A stretch of DNA of 64,000 nt, from contig NZ_SJDM01000001.1 in the NCBI RefSeq assembly GCF_004761865.1, positions 62,001 through 126,000 on the forward strand, read 5' to 3'. The position numbers and the translations under genes were made by a program. The notes under the pieces were generated by a model that did no database searches, was not told the DNA's origin, and saw only the letters and a program-made list of their open reading frames with translations. Of this stretch, positions 1-8,906 are shown piece by piece (within the stretch, counting starts at the first letter, position 1; every line of letters begins with the position of its first letter). The DNA is from Crenalkalicoccus roseus. GTDB taxonomy: Bacteria; Pseudomonadota; Alphaproteobacteria; Acetobacterales; Acetobacteraceae.

Positions 1-873
1 GGCTGGCTGGCCACGCGCGCGCGGCTGGTGCCGCCGGTGATGGTGGAGGCGGTCGGGGCCTTCGCCTTCCTCTTCGCCCTGCCGGCGCTGCTGCTGCGGC
101 TGATCGCCGCGCAGCCGCTCGGCGAGATCTTCGATCCCCGCTTCTTCGCGGGCTATCTCGGCGCCTGCCTCCTCGTGTTCTTCGCGGTCATGGCGGCGGC
201 GCTGCCCGCGGGGCGCGGCCGCCCCGCCGCCGCCGGACTCGGCGTGGCGGCGGCCTTCGGCAATGTCGGCTATCTCGGTCCGCCGCTGCTGCTCTCGCTG
301 ATGGGGGAGCGCGTCTCCGGCCCCCTCGCCATGGCGATCATGGCCGAGGTGACGGTGGTGCTGCTGCTGGGCGACCTGCTGATGGCGCGCCGCGCCGCCG
401 GGGAGGGGCCGCTGCGCCGGGCGCTGCGGGCGCTCGCCGTGAACCCGGTGATCCTGGCGATCCTGCTCGGCGCCGCCCTCGGCGCGACGGGCACGGCGCT
501 GCCGGAGCCGGCGGACCGCTTCCTCGGCTTCCTCGGCGCCGCGGCAGGGCCGACGGCGCTGTTCGCGCTCGGCGGCACGCTCGGACGGCTGCGCTTCCGG
601 CGGCGGCTGCTGGCGCTGGCGGCGGCGGTCTCGGTGGCGAAGCTCGGCCTCTATCCGCTGCTGGCCTGGCTGGTGCTGGGCGGGCTGCTCGGCCTCGACC
701 CGCTCTGGGTCGCCGCCGGCACGCTGCTGGCGGCGCTGCCGATCGCCAGCAACGCCTTCATCCTGGCGCAGCGCCACGAGGTGGGGACGGAGGAGGTCTC
801 GGCGGCGGTGCTGCTCTCCACCGTCATGGCGGTGGCCTCCTTCCCGCTCATCGCCTGGCTGCTCGCGCGCTGA
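1..873 (+). CDS. AEC family (auxin efflux carrier) permease, 5' truncated
   Basis: Integral membrane transporter of the AEC/bile-acid-sodium-symporter-like fold, which usually exports or imports small organic acids; the substrate cannot be read from sequence. The frame is open from base 1 and begins GWLATRARLVPP, which matches the usual AEC N-terminal run after the first membrane segment. The first GTG (base 28) is therefore unlikely to be the true start, and about 20-30 residues lie outside the window. The remaining ~290 residues hold about nine hydrophobic segments and the family-like stretch FGNVGYLGPPL near residue 95. It stands alone on the plus strand, 70 bp before the binding-protein gene. 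Confidence 0.88.
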   Translation, partial: GWLATRARLVPPVMVEAVGAFAFLFALPALLLRLIAAQPLGEIFDPRFFAGYLGACLLVFFAVMAAALPAGRGRPAAAGLGVAAAFGNVGYLGPPLLLSLMGERVSGPLAMAIMAEVTVVLLLGDLLMARRAAGEGPLRRALRALAVNPVILAILLGAALGATGTALPEPADRFLGFLGAAAGPTALFALGGTLGRLRFRRRLLALAAAVSVAKLGLYPLLAWLVLGGLLGLDPLWVAAGTLLAALPIASNAFILAQRHEVGTEEVSAAVLLSTVMAVASFPLIAWLLAR

Positions 874-943
874 GGCGGGCCGCGCTTGCGGCCGCCCCTT
901 TCCCTGTTCCACTGTGCCGCCACCGAGGACGGAGGACAGGACC

Positions 944-2491
944 ATGGCGATCGGGCGGCGCGGACTGGGCATCGCGGCGGCGGGCGGGCTCGCCCTGCCG
1001 GCGCTGCTGGGCGGCGGGGCGCGGCGGGCCGCGGCGCAGCGCAACGCGGACACGCTGCGCGTGGTGTTCCGCGACGCCGTGCCGAACATCGACCCCTACT
1101 ACAACAGCCAGCGCACCGGGCTGATCCTCGGCCACCAGGCGATGGACGGGCTGGTGCACCGCGACCCGGAGAGCTTCGACATCGTCCCCGCCCTGGCGAC
1201 CGAATGGCGCTGGGTGGACGGCATGACGCTGGAGTTCGAGACCCGGCGGGGCGTGAAGTTCCACGACGGCAGCGAGTTCGGCCCGGACGACGTGGTCTAC
1301 ACGCTGAACACCGTCTCGAGCCCCGAGAGCCGGGTGGCGACGCCGAGCAACTACGCCTGGATCGAGAAAGCGGAGAAGACCGGAGAGCGCCGGGTGCGCG
1401 TGCACCTGAAACGGCCGACGCCCGCGGCCCTCGAATACCTCGCCCTGGTCACGCCGATCTGGCCGAGCCAGTACCGGGAGCGCGTGGGGCCCGAGGGCTT
1501 CTCCCGCGCCCCGGTCTCGACCGGCCCCTACCGCATCACGCGCGTGGATACCGCCTCCATCGTCGAGTACGAGCGCTTCGACGGCTACTACGAGGGCGGG
1601 CCGAAGGGCCGCCCGGCGATCCGCCGCATGACCGCGCGCTTCGTCCCCGACGCGGCGACGGAGCTGACCGAGCTGCTCTCCGGCCGGGTGGACTGGATCT
1701 GGAACATGAACCCGGACCAGATCGACAACGTGAACCGGATGCCGACGCTGCGCTCGGTGCGCCAGGAATCCATGCGCGTCGGCTACCTGCTGCCGGACGC
1801 CGCCGGGCGCAGCGGCGCCGACAACCCGATGACGAAGCTGAAGGTGCGGCAGGCGATCTTCCACGCCATAGACCGCCAGGCGATCGCCGAGCGGCTGGTC
1901 GGCGGCGGCTCCCGCGTGCCCGACACGCCCTGCTACCCGAGCCAGTTCGGCTGCGACGCCGAGGCGGCGGTGCGCTACGAGTACGACCCCGCCAAGGCGC
2001 GCCGGCTGCTGGCCGAGGCCGGTTACCCGAACGGCTTCGACGTGGAGCTGACCAGCTACGTGCAGCCGCGGCAGTGGTCGGAGGCGGTGCAGAACTACCT
2101 GCAGGCGGTCGGCATCCGCGCGCGGCTGAACCTGCTGCAGGTGGCGGCGCAGATCCAGCGCGCCTGGCGCGGCGAGCTGGCGCTGTCCATGGGAAGCTGG
2201 GGCAGCTACTCGGTCAACGACGTCTCGGCGATCCTGCCCAACTACTTCACCTTCGGGAACGACGACTATTCGCGCGACGAGGAGGTGAAGCGCCTGATCG
2301 AGGAGGGCGGGTCGAGCAACGACGAGGAGGTGCGCAGGCGCGCCTATTCCGCCGCGATCCGGCGGATCACCGAGCAGGCCTACTGGGTGCCACTGCACAC
2401 CTACGTCAACACCTACGCCTTCTCCCGCCAGCTCGAATTCCAGCCCTGGCGGGACGAGCTGCCGCGCTTCTACCTGGCGCGCTGGCGCTGA
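944..2491 (+). CDS. ABC transporter substrate-binding protein, family 5 (peptide/opine type)
   Basis: Periplasmic binding protein of the SBP_bac_5 (DppA/OppA) family, 515 residues. I chose ATG 944 over GTG 914 because GGAGGA (931-936) sits 7 nt upstream. The first ~33 residues are a twin-arginine-like signal (MAIGRRGLG, then a hydrophobic run, then AAAQ). The body shows the family pattern: an N-terminal lobe with VPNIDPYYNSQRTG, the central GYLLPDAAGR region and a C-terminal lobe ending YLARWR. Its gene converges on the permease/ATPase operon that ends at 2513, with only 21 bp between the two stop codons. The pairing is inferred from proximity. Peptides are the default substrate, but glutathione, opines or nickel complexes are possible. 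Confidence 0.9.
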   Translation: MAIGRRGLGIAAAGGLALPALLGGGARRAAAQRNADTLRVVFRDAVPNIDPYYNSQRTGLILGHQAMDGLVHRDPESFDIVPALATEWRWVDGMTLEFETRRGVKFHDGSEFGPDDVVYTLNTVSSPESRVATPSNYAWIEKAEKTGERRVRVHLKRPTPAALEYLALVTPIWPSQYRERVGPEGFSRAPVSTGPYRITRVDTASIVEYERFDGYYEGGPKGRPAIRRMTARFVPDAATELTELLSGRVDWIWNMNPDQIDNVNRMPTLRSVRQESMRVGYLLPDAAGRSGADNPMTKLKVRQAIFHAIDRQAIAERLVGGGSRVPDTPCYPSQFGCDAEAAVRYEYDPAKARRLLAEAGYPNGFDVELTSYVQPRQWSEAVQNYLQAVGIRARLNLLQVAAQIQRAWRGELALSMGSWGSYSVNDVSAILPNYFTFGNDDYSRDEEVKRLIEEGGSSNDEEVRRRAYSAAIRRITEQAYWVPLHTYVNTYAFSRQLEFQPWRDELPRFYLARWR

Positions 2492-2512
2492 GGGCGGGCT
2501 CGGGCGGGGGGC

Positions 2513-3514
2513 TCACGCCTCCTGCCGCAGCGCCTCGCGCGGGGCGGCGCCCGGCGCGGCGGGGTCGAGCAGGTGGCACTCCGCGAAGCCGCCCCCCGCC
2601 GCGGGCCAGGCGGCGGGCGCCTCCGCCGGGCAGCGGCCGAAGGCCTGCGGGCAGCGCGGATGGAAGCGGCAGCCGGGCGGGATGTTGGCCGGGTCGGGCA
2701 GGGTGTCGCCGAGGCCGACATCGGGCACGCCGAGGCCGGGCTCGGGCGTCAGCACGCTGGCGAGCAGCGCGCGCGTGTAGGGGTGGGCGGGGGCGCGGAA
2801 CAGCGCCTCGGACTCGTTTCGCTCCACGATGCGGCCGAGATACATCACCGCCACCTCGCTCGCCACATGCTCCACCACCGCGAGGTTGTGGCTGATGAAG
2901 AGGTAGGTGAGGCCGAGGTCGCGCCGGAGTTCCGCCAGCAGGTTCAGGATCTGCGCCTGCACCGAGACGTCGAGCGCCGAGGTCGGCTCGTCGCAGACCA
3001 CGATGCGCGGACGCAGCACCAGGGCGCGCGCGATCGCCACGCGCTGGCGCTGCCCGCCCGAGAGCTGCGCCGGGAAGCGCTCCCCCTGCTCCTGGCTGAG
3101 CCCGACGCGCTCCAGCATCTCGGCGACGCGGCGCGCGGCCTCGGCGGCCGGCACGCTGCCCTGGGCGACGAGCGGCATCGCCACGATGTCCTTCACCCGC
3201 CGCCTGGGATTGAGAGAGGCGAAGGGGTCCTGGAACACCGGCTGGATCAGCCGCGCGCGGGCACGGCGGTCCATCTCGGACAGGCGCCTGCCGTCCACCA
3301 GCACCTCGCCCTCGGTGGGCGGCAGCAGGCCGAGGATCAGGCGCGCGAGGGTGGACTTGCCGCAGCCGCTCTCCCCCACCACGCCGAGCACGCTGCCCGC
3401 CGGCACGGCGAAGGAGACGCCGTCCACCGCCACCACCTGGCGCGGCGGCGCGAACAGGCCCTGGCGCACGCGGAACACGCGGCGCAGGCCGCGCACCTCG
3501 ATGGCGGCGGTCAT
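2513..3514 (-). CDS. Oligopeptide/dipeptide ABC transporter ATP-binding protein (DppF/OppF type)
   Basis: Cytoplasmic ATPase of the peptide importer, 333 residues. Walker A GESGCGKST lies near residue 48, the signature LSGGQRQRVAIARAL near 170, and Walker B with DEPTSALD near 192. The C-terminal oligo_HPY region follows, with RFHPRCPQAFGRCP, a Cys-containing motif typical of OppD/DppF-like subunits. Its ATG overlaps the stop of the preceding ATPase gene by 4 bp (ATGA), so the two ATPases are translationally coupled and should form a heterodimer. It is the last gene of the four-gene minus-strand operon. Confidence 0.93.
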   Translation of the reverse strand: MTAAIEVRGLRRVFRVRQGLFAPPRQVVAVDGVSFAVPAGSVLGVVGESGCGKSTLARLILGLLPPTEGEVLVDGRRLSEMDRRARARLIQPVFQDPFASLNPRRRVKDIVAMPLVAQGSVPAAEAARRVAEMLERVGLSQEQGERFPAQLSGGQRQRVAIARALVLRPRIVVCDEPTSALDVSVQAQILNLLAELRRDLGLTYLFISHNLAVVEHVASEVAVMYLGRIVERNESEALFRAPAHPYTRALLASVLTPEPGLGVPDVGLGDTLPDPANIPPGCRFHPRCPQAFGRCPAEAPAAWPAAGGGFAECHLLDPAAPGAAPREALRQEA

Positions 3515-4491
3515 GCCGCCCGCTCCCGCAGCGCCCAGTCGGGCGGCAGGGTGCAGAGGAATTCGTGCCCCGGCCCGGCCTCCTGGCGCGGCACCGCCTC
3601 GGCGCAGGCGGGGGCGGCGTGCGGGCAGCGGTCGCGGAAGGCGCAGCCGCGGAAGCCGGGCGGGATGCGCGGCACGACGCCGGGGATGCTGCCGAGCGGC
3701 TCGTCCCGCCGCACCTTGCCCGGCACCGGCACGCAGCGCAGCAGGCCGCGCGTGTAGGGGTGGCGGGGCGCGGCGAAGAGCTGCGCGGTCGGCGCGCTCT
3801 CCACCACCTCGCCGGCATACATCACGGAGACGCGGTCGGCGACGCGGGCGACGATGCCGAGATCATGCGTGATGAGCAGGATGCCGAGGCCCAGGTCGCG
3901 CTGCAGCCCGGCCAGCAGCCGCAGGATCTGCGCCTGCACGGTGACGTCGAGCGCGGTGGTCGGCTCGTCCGCCACCAAAAGCTCGGGGTCGCACATCAGC
4001 GCCATGGCGATCATCACCCGCTGGCGCAGCCCGCCCGAGAGCTGGTGCGGATACTGGCCGAGGCGCATCCCCGGTGCGGTGATGCCGACGCGCGCCAGCA
4101 GCTCCGCCGCCCGCTCCGCCGCCCGGGCGCGCGGCGCGCCGCGGTGGCGGCGCAGCACCTCCGTCATCTGCGAGCCGATGGTGTAGGCGGGGTTGAGGCT
4201 GGTCATCGGCTCCTGGAAGATCATCGCCATCCGGTCGCCGCGCAGGCGCGACATCTCCCGGTCCGAGAGGTGGCGGAGGTCCTGGCCGGCGAAGGAGAGC
4301 GCCTCCGCCTCCCGCCGCGCGCCGCGGGCGAGCAGGTTCATCACGGCGAGCGCGGTGACCGACTTGCCGCAGCCGCTCTCGCCCACCAGGCAGTGGGTCT
4401 CGCCCTTCTCGACCGAGAGCGAGGCGCCGCGCACCGCGGCGGTGCGGCCGCCGAAGGTGACGCGCAGGCCGCGGACCTCCAGCAGGCTCAT
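3511..4491 (-). CDS. Oligopeptide/dipeptide ABC transporter ATP-binding protein (DppD/OppD type)
   Basis: Second ATPase of the importer, 326 residues from ATG 4491 (MSLLEVRGLRVTF). The open frame continues upstream without coding character; the ATGA overlap with the permease stop decides the start. Walker A is GESGCGKSV, the signature LSGGLRQRVMIAMAL, and Walker B DEPTTALD. The C-terminal oligo_HPY region has GCAFRDRCPHAAPAC. It sits between the DppC-like permease and the DppF-like ATPase, with 4-bp overlaps at both ends. Confidence 0.93.
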   Translation of the reverse strand: MSLLEVRGLRVTFGGRTAAVRGASLSVEKGETHCLVGESGCGKSVTALAVMNLLARGARREAEALSFAGQDLRHLSDREMSRLRGDRMAMIFQEPMTSLNPAYTIGSQMTEVLRRHRGAPRARAAERAAELLARVGITAPGMRLGQYPHQLSGGLRQRVMIAMALMCDPELLVADEPTTALDVTVQAQILRLLAGLQRDLGLGILLITHDLGIVARVADRVSVMYAGEVVESAPTAQLFAAPRHPYTRGLLRCVPVPGKVRRDEPLGSIPGVVPRIPPGFRGCAFRDRCPHAAPACAEAVPRQEAGPGHEFLCTLPPDWALRERAA

Positions 4492-5366
4492 CGCGCGTCC
4501 TGCGTGCCGAGCATGTCGCGCAGCCCGTCGCCCAGCAGGTTGATGCCGAAGACGAGGACGAACAGGGCGATGCCGGGGATCATGATCACCCAGGGGGAGA
4601 AGAACATGTAGTCCTTGGCCTCCGCGATCATCAGCCCCCAGGAGGGCAGCGGCGGCGGCACGCCGAGGCCGAGGAAGGACAGCGCCGCCTCCAGCAGGAT
4701 GGCCAGCGCCATCTCCAGCGTCGCCACCACGGCGAGGTGGGTGGCGATGTTCGGCAGCACCTCCCGCCACAGGATGGCGGCGCGGGAGGCGCCGGCGCAC
4801 CAGGCGGCGGCGACGTAGTCGAGGTTGCGCACCTGCATGGTGGTGGAGCGCGCCACCACCGCGAAGCGGTCCCACAGCAGCAGGCCGAGCACCAGGATCA
4901 CCAGGGTGAAGCTGCTGCCCATCAGCCCGACCACGGCCAGCGCCACCAGCACCACCGGGATGGACAGGCGGCAGGTGATGACGAACAGCACCGCATCGTC
5001 CACCCGCCCGCCGAAGAACCCGCCGAGCACGCCGAGGGTGGTGCCGATCAGGCCCGAGGCGATGACGGTGGCGAGGCCGATCACCATGGAGATGCGCGCC
5101 CCGTAGACCAGCCGCGCCAGGTAGTCGCGCCCGAGCTGGTCGGTGCCGAGGGGGTGGGTCCAGCTTCCCCCCTCCATCCAGACCGGCACGGCAAGTCGGT
5201 TGCCGAGGTCCTGCGCGAAGGGGTCGTGCGGCACCAGGGAGGGGCCGAACACCGCGGCGAAGGCGACGAGCCCGACGATCAGCAGGCCGAGCGCGAGGCC
5301 GAGGGAGCGCAGCCAGCGCGGCGCGCCGCCCGCGGCGCCGGCCGGGACGAGGACGGCACCGCTCAC
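4488..5366 (-). CDS. Peptide ABC transporter permease, DppC/OppC type
   Basis: Inner-membrane permease, 292 residues, from a GTG start at 5366 that overlaps the stop of the DppB-type gene by 4 bp (GTGA). The N-terminal hydrophobic segment (SLGLALGLLIVGLVAFAAVFG) precedes the OppC-type periplasmic stretch HPLGTDQLGRDYLARLVYGARISM. The C-terminal half has the BPD_transp_1 fold with an EAA-like loop (EVLPNIATHLAVVATLEMA) and the family stretch EAALSFLGLGVPPPLPSWG. The frame stays open far upstream on the minus strand, but that extension is the antisense of other genes and has no protein-like content. Confidence 0.92.
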   Translation of the reverse strand: MSGAVLVPAGAAGGAPRWLRSLGLALGLLIVGLVAFAAVFGPSLVPHDPFAQDLGNRLAVPVWMEGGSWTHPLGTDQLGRDYLARLVYGARISMVIGLATVIASGLIGTTLGVLGGFFGGRVDDAVLFVITCRLSIPVVLVALAVVGLMGSSFTLVILVLGLLLWDRFAVVARSTTMQVRNLDYVAAAWCAGASRAAILWREVLPNIATHLAVVATLEMALAILLEAALSFLGLGVPPPLPSWGLMIAEAKDYMFFSPWVIMIPGIALFVLVFGINLLGDGLRDMLGTQDAR

Positions 5367-6280
5367 GACGCGCGCAGCCTCGGGTCGAGGGCGGCGTTCA
5401 GCAGGTCGGCGAGCAGGGTGAGGCCGATGTAGATCAGCGCCAGCACCAGCACCACCGCCTGCACCACAGGGAAGTCGTTCTTGCTGATGCTCTCCCAGGC
5501 CAGGTAGCCGACGCCGTGCAGCGCGAACACCGTCTCGATCACGATCGAGCCGCCGAGCATGAAGCCGAGCTGCACCGCGGCGATCGAGACCACCGGGATC
5601 GCGGCGTTGCGCAGCGCGTGCTTGCCGAGGATGGAGAGGCGCGAGAGCCCCTTGGCGCGGGCGGTGCGGATGTAGTCCGAGGACAGCGCCTCGATCATGC
5701 CGCTGCGCGTCAGGCGCATCAGCGCCGGGATGGCGGAGAAGGCGAGCACGATCCCGGGCATCACGTAGTGCTCCCAGGAGCCGGTGCCCGAGATCGGCAG
5801 CCAGCCGAGCTGCAGGCCGAGCAGGATCATCAGCAGCAGGCCGAGCCAGAAGGAGGGCATGGCCTGGCCGACCAGCGCCACCAGCATCACGCCGCGGTCC
5901 ACCCAGCTTCCCTCCCGCACCGCGGCCAGGATGCCGAGCGGGATCGAGACCAGGAGCGCGATGCCGAGCCCGACGAGGCCGAGCGTCAGCGTGATCGGCA
6001 TGCGCTGCGCGATGAGGTCGGCGACGCGCTCGCGGAAGAAGTAGGAGGTGCCGAAATCGCCGACCGCGGCGCGGCCGACCCAGTCGAGATACTGCACCAC
6101 CAGCGGCCGGTCGAGGCCGTAGGCGGCGCGGATCAGCGCCACGTCCTCCTGCGTCGCGTTGGGGCCGGCGATGGAGATGGCGAGATCGCCCGAGAGCCGC
6201 GTGAGCATGAAGCTCAGCGTCAGCACCGTCATCGCGACGAGGATCGCCACGGCGAGGCGGCGGAGGAGGAAGGTCAGCAT
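5363..6280 (-). CDS. Peptide ABC transporter permease, DppB/OppB type
   Basis: First gene of the minus-strand importer operon, 305 residues, the usual family length. It starts MLTFLLRRLAVAILV, the standard DppB opening, with a first membrane segment at about residues 8-28. The periplasmic loop contains AAYGLDRPLVVQYLDWVG and DFGTSYFFRERV, both typical. The C-terminal half carries further membrane segments and an EAA-like loop (YIRTARAKGLSRLSILGKHALRNA). It pairs with the DppC-type permease encoded immediately downstream. About 100 bp separate its start from the end of the upstream HWE kinase gene; that gap begins with an AGAGCAGATCGCGG remnant (6297-6310) of the dispersed repeat described below. 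Confidence 0.93.
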   Translation of the reverse strand: MLTFLLRRLAVAILVAMTVLTLSFMLTRLSGDLAISIAGPNATQEDVALIRAAYGLDRPLVVQYLDWVGRAAVGDFGTSYFFRERVADLIAQRMPITLTLGLVGLGIALLVSIPLGILAAVREGSWVDRGVMLVALVGQAMPSFWLGLLLMILLGLQLGWLPISGTGSWEHYVMPGIVLAFSAIPALMRLTRSGMIEALSSDYIRTARAKGLSRLSILGKHALRNAAIPVVSIAAVQLGFMLGGSIVIETVFALHGVGYLAWESISKNDFPVVQAVVLVLALIYIGLTLLADLLNAALDPRLRAS

Positions 6281-6379
6281 GCGCGCGGGCCAGCCTAGAG
6301 CAGATCGCGGGGGGCTGGGAACCGGCCGGAGGCGCGGCCCCGCGCCCCGGGCGGGCGGCCACGGCCCGCGCGACGGCGG

Positions 6380-8686
6380 TCAGGCCAGCGCCGCCTCCGC
6401 CGCCGGCGCCCCGCCCTCCCGCTCCGCCAGCACGCGCGCGGCCGGCAGCGCGATGGCGCAGCAGAGCCCCTCCGGCTCCCAGCGCATCGTCACCTCGCCG
6501 CCGAGCTGGTGGCGGATCGTCGCCTCGACGACGCGGAAGCCGAAGCCCTGCCGGGCGGGCGGGCAGGCGGGCGGCCCCCCGCTCTCGCGCCAGAGCAGGT
6601 CGAGCCGGTCGAGGGCGGGGTCCAGCCGCCATTCCAGCGCCACCCGCCCCTCCGGCGCGGAAAGCGCGCCGTGCCGCAGGGCGTTCGTCGCCAGCTCGTG
6701 CAGCACCATGGCGAGCGGCTGCACGGCCGGCGCGGCCAGGGACAGCGCCGGCCCCTCCAGCCGCACCCTCGCGCCGGGGCAGGAGGCGAGCTCGCGCTCG
6801 GCCACCGCGCGCAGCTCCGCCCCGGTCCAGCCCGTGGCCGCGAGCAGCGTGTGCACCCGCGACAGCGCCGCCACCCGCCCCTCCACCGAGGCGATGAAGG
6901 CGGCCGGCGCGTCGCGCCGGGCCAGGCGCAGCACCGACTGCACCACGGCCAGCGCGTTCTTGGCGCGGTGGTCCACCTCGCGCGCGAGCAGGGCGCGGCG
7001 CCGCTCGGCCTCCCGCCGCTCGGTGACGTCCTGGGCGACGCCGGCGATGCGCAGCACCCGCCCGCTCGCGTGGTCGCGCTCGATCGGCGCGCCATGGGAG
7101 GCGATCCAGGCCCAGCCCCCCGGCGGGACGCGGCGGCGCACCCGGAACTCGCAGGCGAAGAGCGCCGCCTCGCCGCGCGCCACCGCCTCGAAGCGCGCCG
7201 CCACCCCGGCCCGGTCTTCGGGGTGGATGTTGGCCAGCCAGTCCTCGAGGCCGAACCCCTCGGGGGGCGGGGCGAGGATCGCCTCGTCCTCGCGGCCGTG
7301 GCGGCGGCCGCGGCCGGTGGGCAGGTCGAACTCCCAGGTGCTCAGCCGCGCCGCCTCCACCGCCAGGCGCAGGCGCTGCTCGCGCTCGGCCAGCGCCTGC
7401 GCGGCGCGGCGGCGCTCGTCCACGTCCTCGACCACGCCGACCCATTCGGCCGGCGCCCCGCCGGCCCCGGGCACCGGCACGCCGCGCGCGCGCACCCAGC
7501 TCCAGCCGCCGCGCACGGTGCGCACGCGGTATTCCAGATCCACCGGCCGGCCGGCGGCACGGGCCTCGGCCCAGGCGGCGATGGCGGCGGGGCGGTCCTC
7601 CGGGTGCAGCATGGCGAGCCAGCCATCGCCAACCAGCGCCCCGGCCGGCTGGCCGGTCAGCTCGGTCCAGCCCTCGGCCTCGCGGATCGCCCCGGAGGCG
7701 TCGCCGCGCCACAGCACCAGCGCCCCGGCCTCGGCCAGGGCGCGGTAGCGGCGCTCCTCCTCCGCCAGCCGGGCGATCGCCTGGTCCCGCTCCGCCAGCG
7801 CGGCGGCGAGCCGCTCGCCGAGCGCCGCCGCCTCCTCCAGGGCGGGCGCGGGCCCGTCGCCGCGCTCGGCCACGGCGAGGACGCCGAGGCGGTCGAATTC
7901 CCGCCGGATCCGTCCCGCCAGCAGCAGGGCGGCGCCGGCGCCGGCCAGCAGCATCAGGGCGGAGGCGATGGCGACCCAGCCGAGCGGGGCGTGCGGGCGG
8001 TGCGCCGCCCCGGCGAGCGGCAGCAGCACGACCTGGCCGCCGCGCGGCGCGCGGGCGAAGGCCAGGGCGGCGCCGGCGTGGCGGATCAGGCCCTCCTCTC
8101 CCGGACCGGGGCGCGGGAGGGGCGGCGGCGGGGCGCCGGGCAGGGCGGCGAGGAGGGCGCCGTGGCGGTCCAGCAGGGCGGCCCATGCTGCCCCGGCACC
8201 CCTCGCGCCGTCCTCCAGCGCGGCGAGGAGGCGCCGCTGCGGCAGCGTGGCGAGGAGGGCGCGGCCCGGCCGGAGTCCCGCCCGCTCCTCGTCCAGCGGC
8301 ACCAGGATCTCCGCCCCCGGCTCCCCCCCGCCCTCCGCGGGCAGGAGCGGCGCCCCGTCCGGGCCGACCAGGCGGAGGGCGACGCCGCCAAGCGCCGCCG
8401 CCAGGGCGTGCATCTCGGCGGCGAAGGCCGCGTGGTCCTCCCGGCGCAGCGCGGCGGAGCCGGCGAGGGCGCGCAGCCCGGCCTCGATGCGGGCGAACTC
8501 GCCCTCCACCAGCAGCGCCGTCAGCCGCGCCTTGCCGAGCGCCTGCTCCTCCAGCCGTGCGCGGTATGCCTCCTGCGCCTGCCGGACCGCCCCCGCGGCG
8601 AGGAGGGAGAGGGGCAGGGCGATGGCTGCGGCCAGCAGGACGAGCCAGGTGCGGAGACTACCGGAAGGCTTTGCGGGCCGGGGCAT
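6380..8686 (-). CDS. HWE-family sensor histidine kinase with two PAS domains, membrane-bound
   Basis: Membrane sensor kinase, 768 residues from ATG 8686; an in-frame GTG lies 6 nt upstream. A signal-anchor (residues ~12-32) and a second membrane segment (~235-260) enclose a ~200-residue periplasmic sensor domain. Two PAS/PAC modules follow (about 320-430 and 440-555; NIHPEDRAGV and AGVAQDVTERREAER are PAS/PAC signatures). The HWE kinase core is complete: H-box EVDHRAKNALAVVQ with phospho-accepting His ~573, N-box HELATNALRHGAL and the family-defining W-x-E in LLWRESGGPP. Such kinases often feed response regulators of the general stress response; none is encoded here. A plausible promoter lies at 8712-8739. 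Confidence 0.92.
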   Translation of the reverse strand: MPRPAKPSGSLRTWLVLLAAAIALPLSLLAAGAVRQAQEAYRARLEEQALGKARLTALLVEGEFARIEAGLRALAGSAALRREDHAAFAAEMHALAAALGGVALRLVGPDGAPLLPAEGGGEPGAEILVPLDEERAGLRPGRALLATLPQRRLLAALEDGARGAGAAWAALLDRHGALLAALPGAPPPPLPRPGPGEEGLIRHAGAALAFARAPRGGQVVLLPLAGAAHRPHAPLGWVAIASALMLLAGAGAALLLAGRIRREFDRLGVLAVAERGDGPAPALEEAAALGERLAAALAERDQAIARLAEEERRYRALAEAGALVLWRGDASGAIREAEGWTELTGQPAGALVGDGWLAMLHPEDRPAAIAAWAEARAAGRPVDLEYRVRTVRGGWSWVRARGVPVPGAGGAPAEWVGVVEDVDERRRAAQALAEREQRLRLAVEAARLSTWEFDLPTGRGRRHGREDEAILAPPPEGFGLEDWLANIHPEDRAGVAARFEAVARGEAALFACEFRVRRRVPPGGWAWIASHGAPIERDHASGRVLRIAGVAQDVTERREAERRRALLAREVDHRAKNALAVVQSVLRLARRDAPAAFIASVEGRVAALSRVHTLLAATGWTGAELRAVAERELASCPGARVRLEGPALSLAAPAVQPLAMVLHELATNALRHGALSAPEGRVALEWRLDPALDRLDLLWRESGGPPACPPARQGFGFRVVEATIRHQLGGEVTMRWEPEGLCCAIALPAARVLAEREGGAPAAEAALA

Positions 8687-8711
8687 CTGCACGTATCAGT
8701 AGATATATCTC

Positions 8712-8739
8712 AGTATAGCACTCGTATATCGTGCGTCAG
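8712..8739 (-). promoter_or_regulatory. Putative sigma70-type promoter for the HWE kinase gene, in a low-GC island
   Basis: On the minus strand, CTGACG (8734-8739) and TATACT (8712-8717) are separated by 16 nt. The -10 hexamer lies about 26 nt upstream of ATG 8686, giving a short leader of about 20 nt. The stretch 8693-8800 is strikingly AT-rich compared with everything around it. It holds several small inverted repeats: AGATATATCT at 8701-8710, TTCGC/GCGAA around 8747-8766, and TCACG/CGTGA at 8779-8792. These could be regulator sites. The hexamers were assigned by eye only. Confidence 0.45.
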
Positions 8740-8906
8740 CCTGACCTTCGCACACTTATTGCGAAAGAGTCATTAAAATCACGAATACGTGAACATACTT
8801 CGTCGCGGCAGCCCCCGGCCCGGCCACGTCAAGCCGGGATCCGCCGCCTGCGCCGGGCGCTTACAAGGCCCGCCCCCGCGGCGGAACCACGCGAACGGAG
8901 GCAGGC

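Noticed and set aside
848-2398. 516-codon minus-strand open frame opposite the substrate-binding protein gene
   Set aside because: Same effect; the plus strand has a signal peptide, a Shine-Dalgarno and clear family motifs.
4488-8186. Apparent 1232-aa protein fusing an Arg/Pro-rich region to the DppC permease
   Set aside because: The upstream ~940 codons are out-of-frame readings of the HWE kinase and DppB genes; the GTGA overlap at 5363-5366 marks the real permease start.
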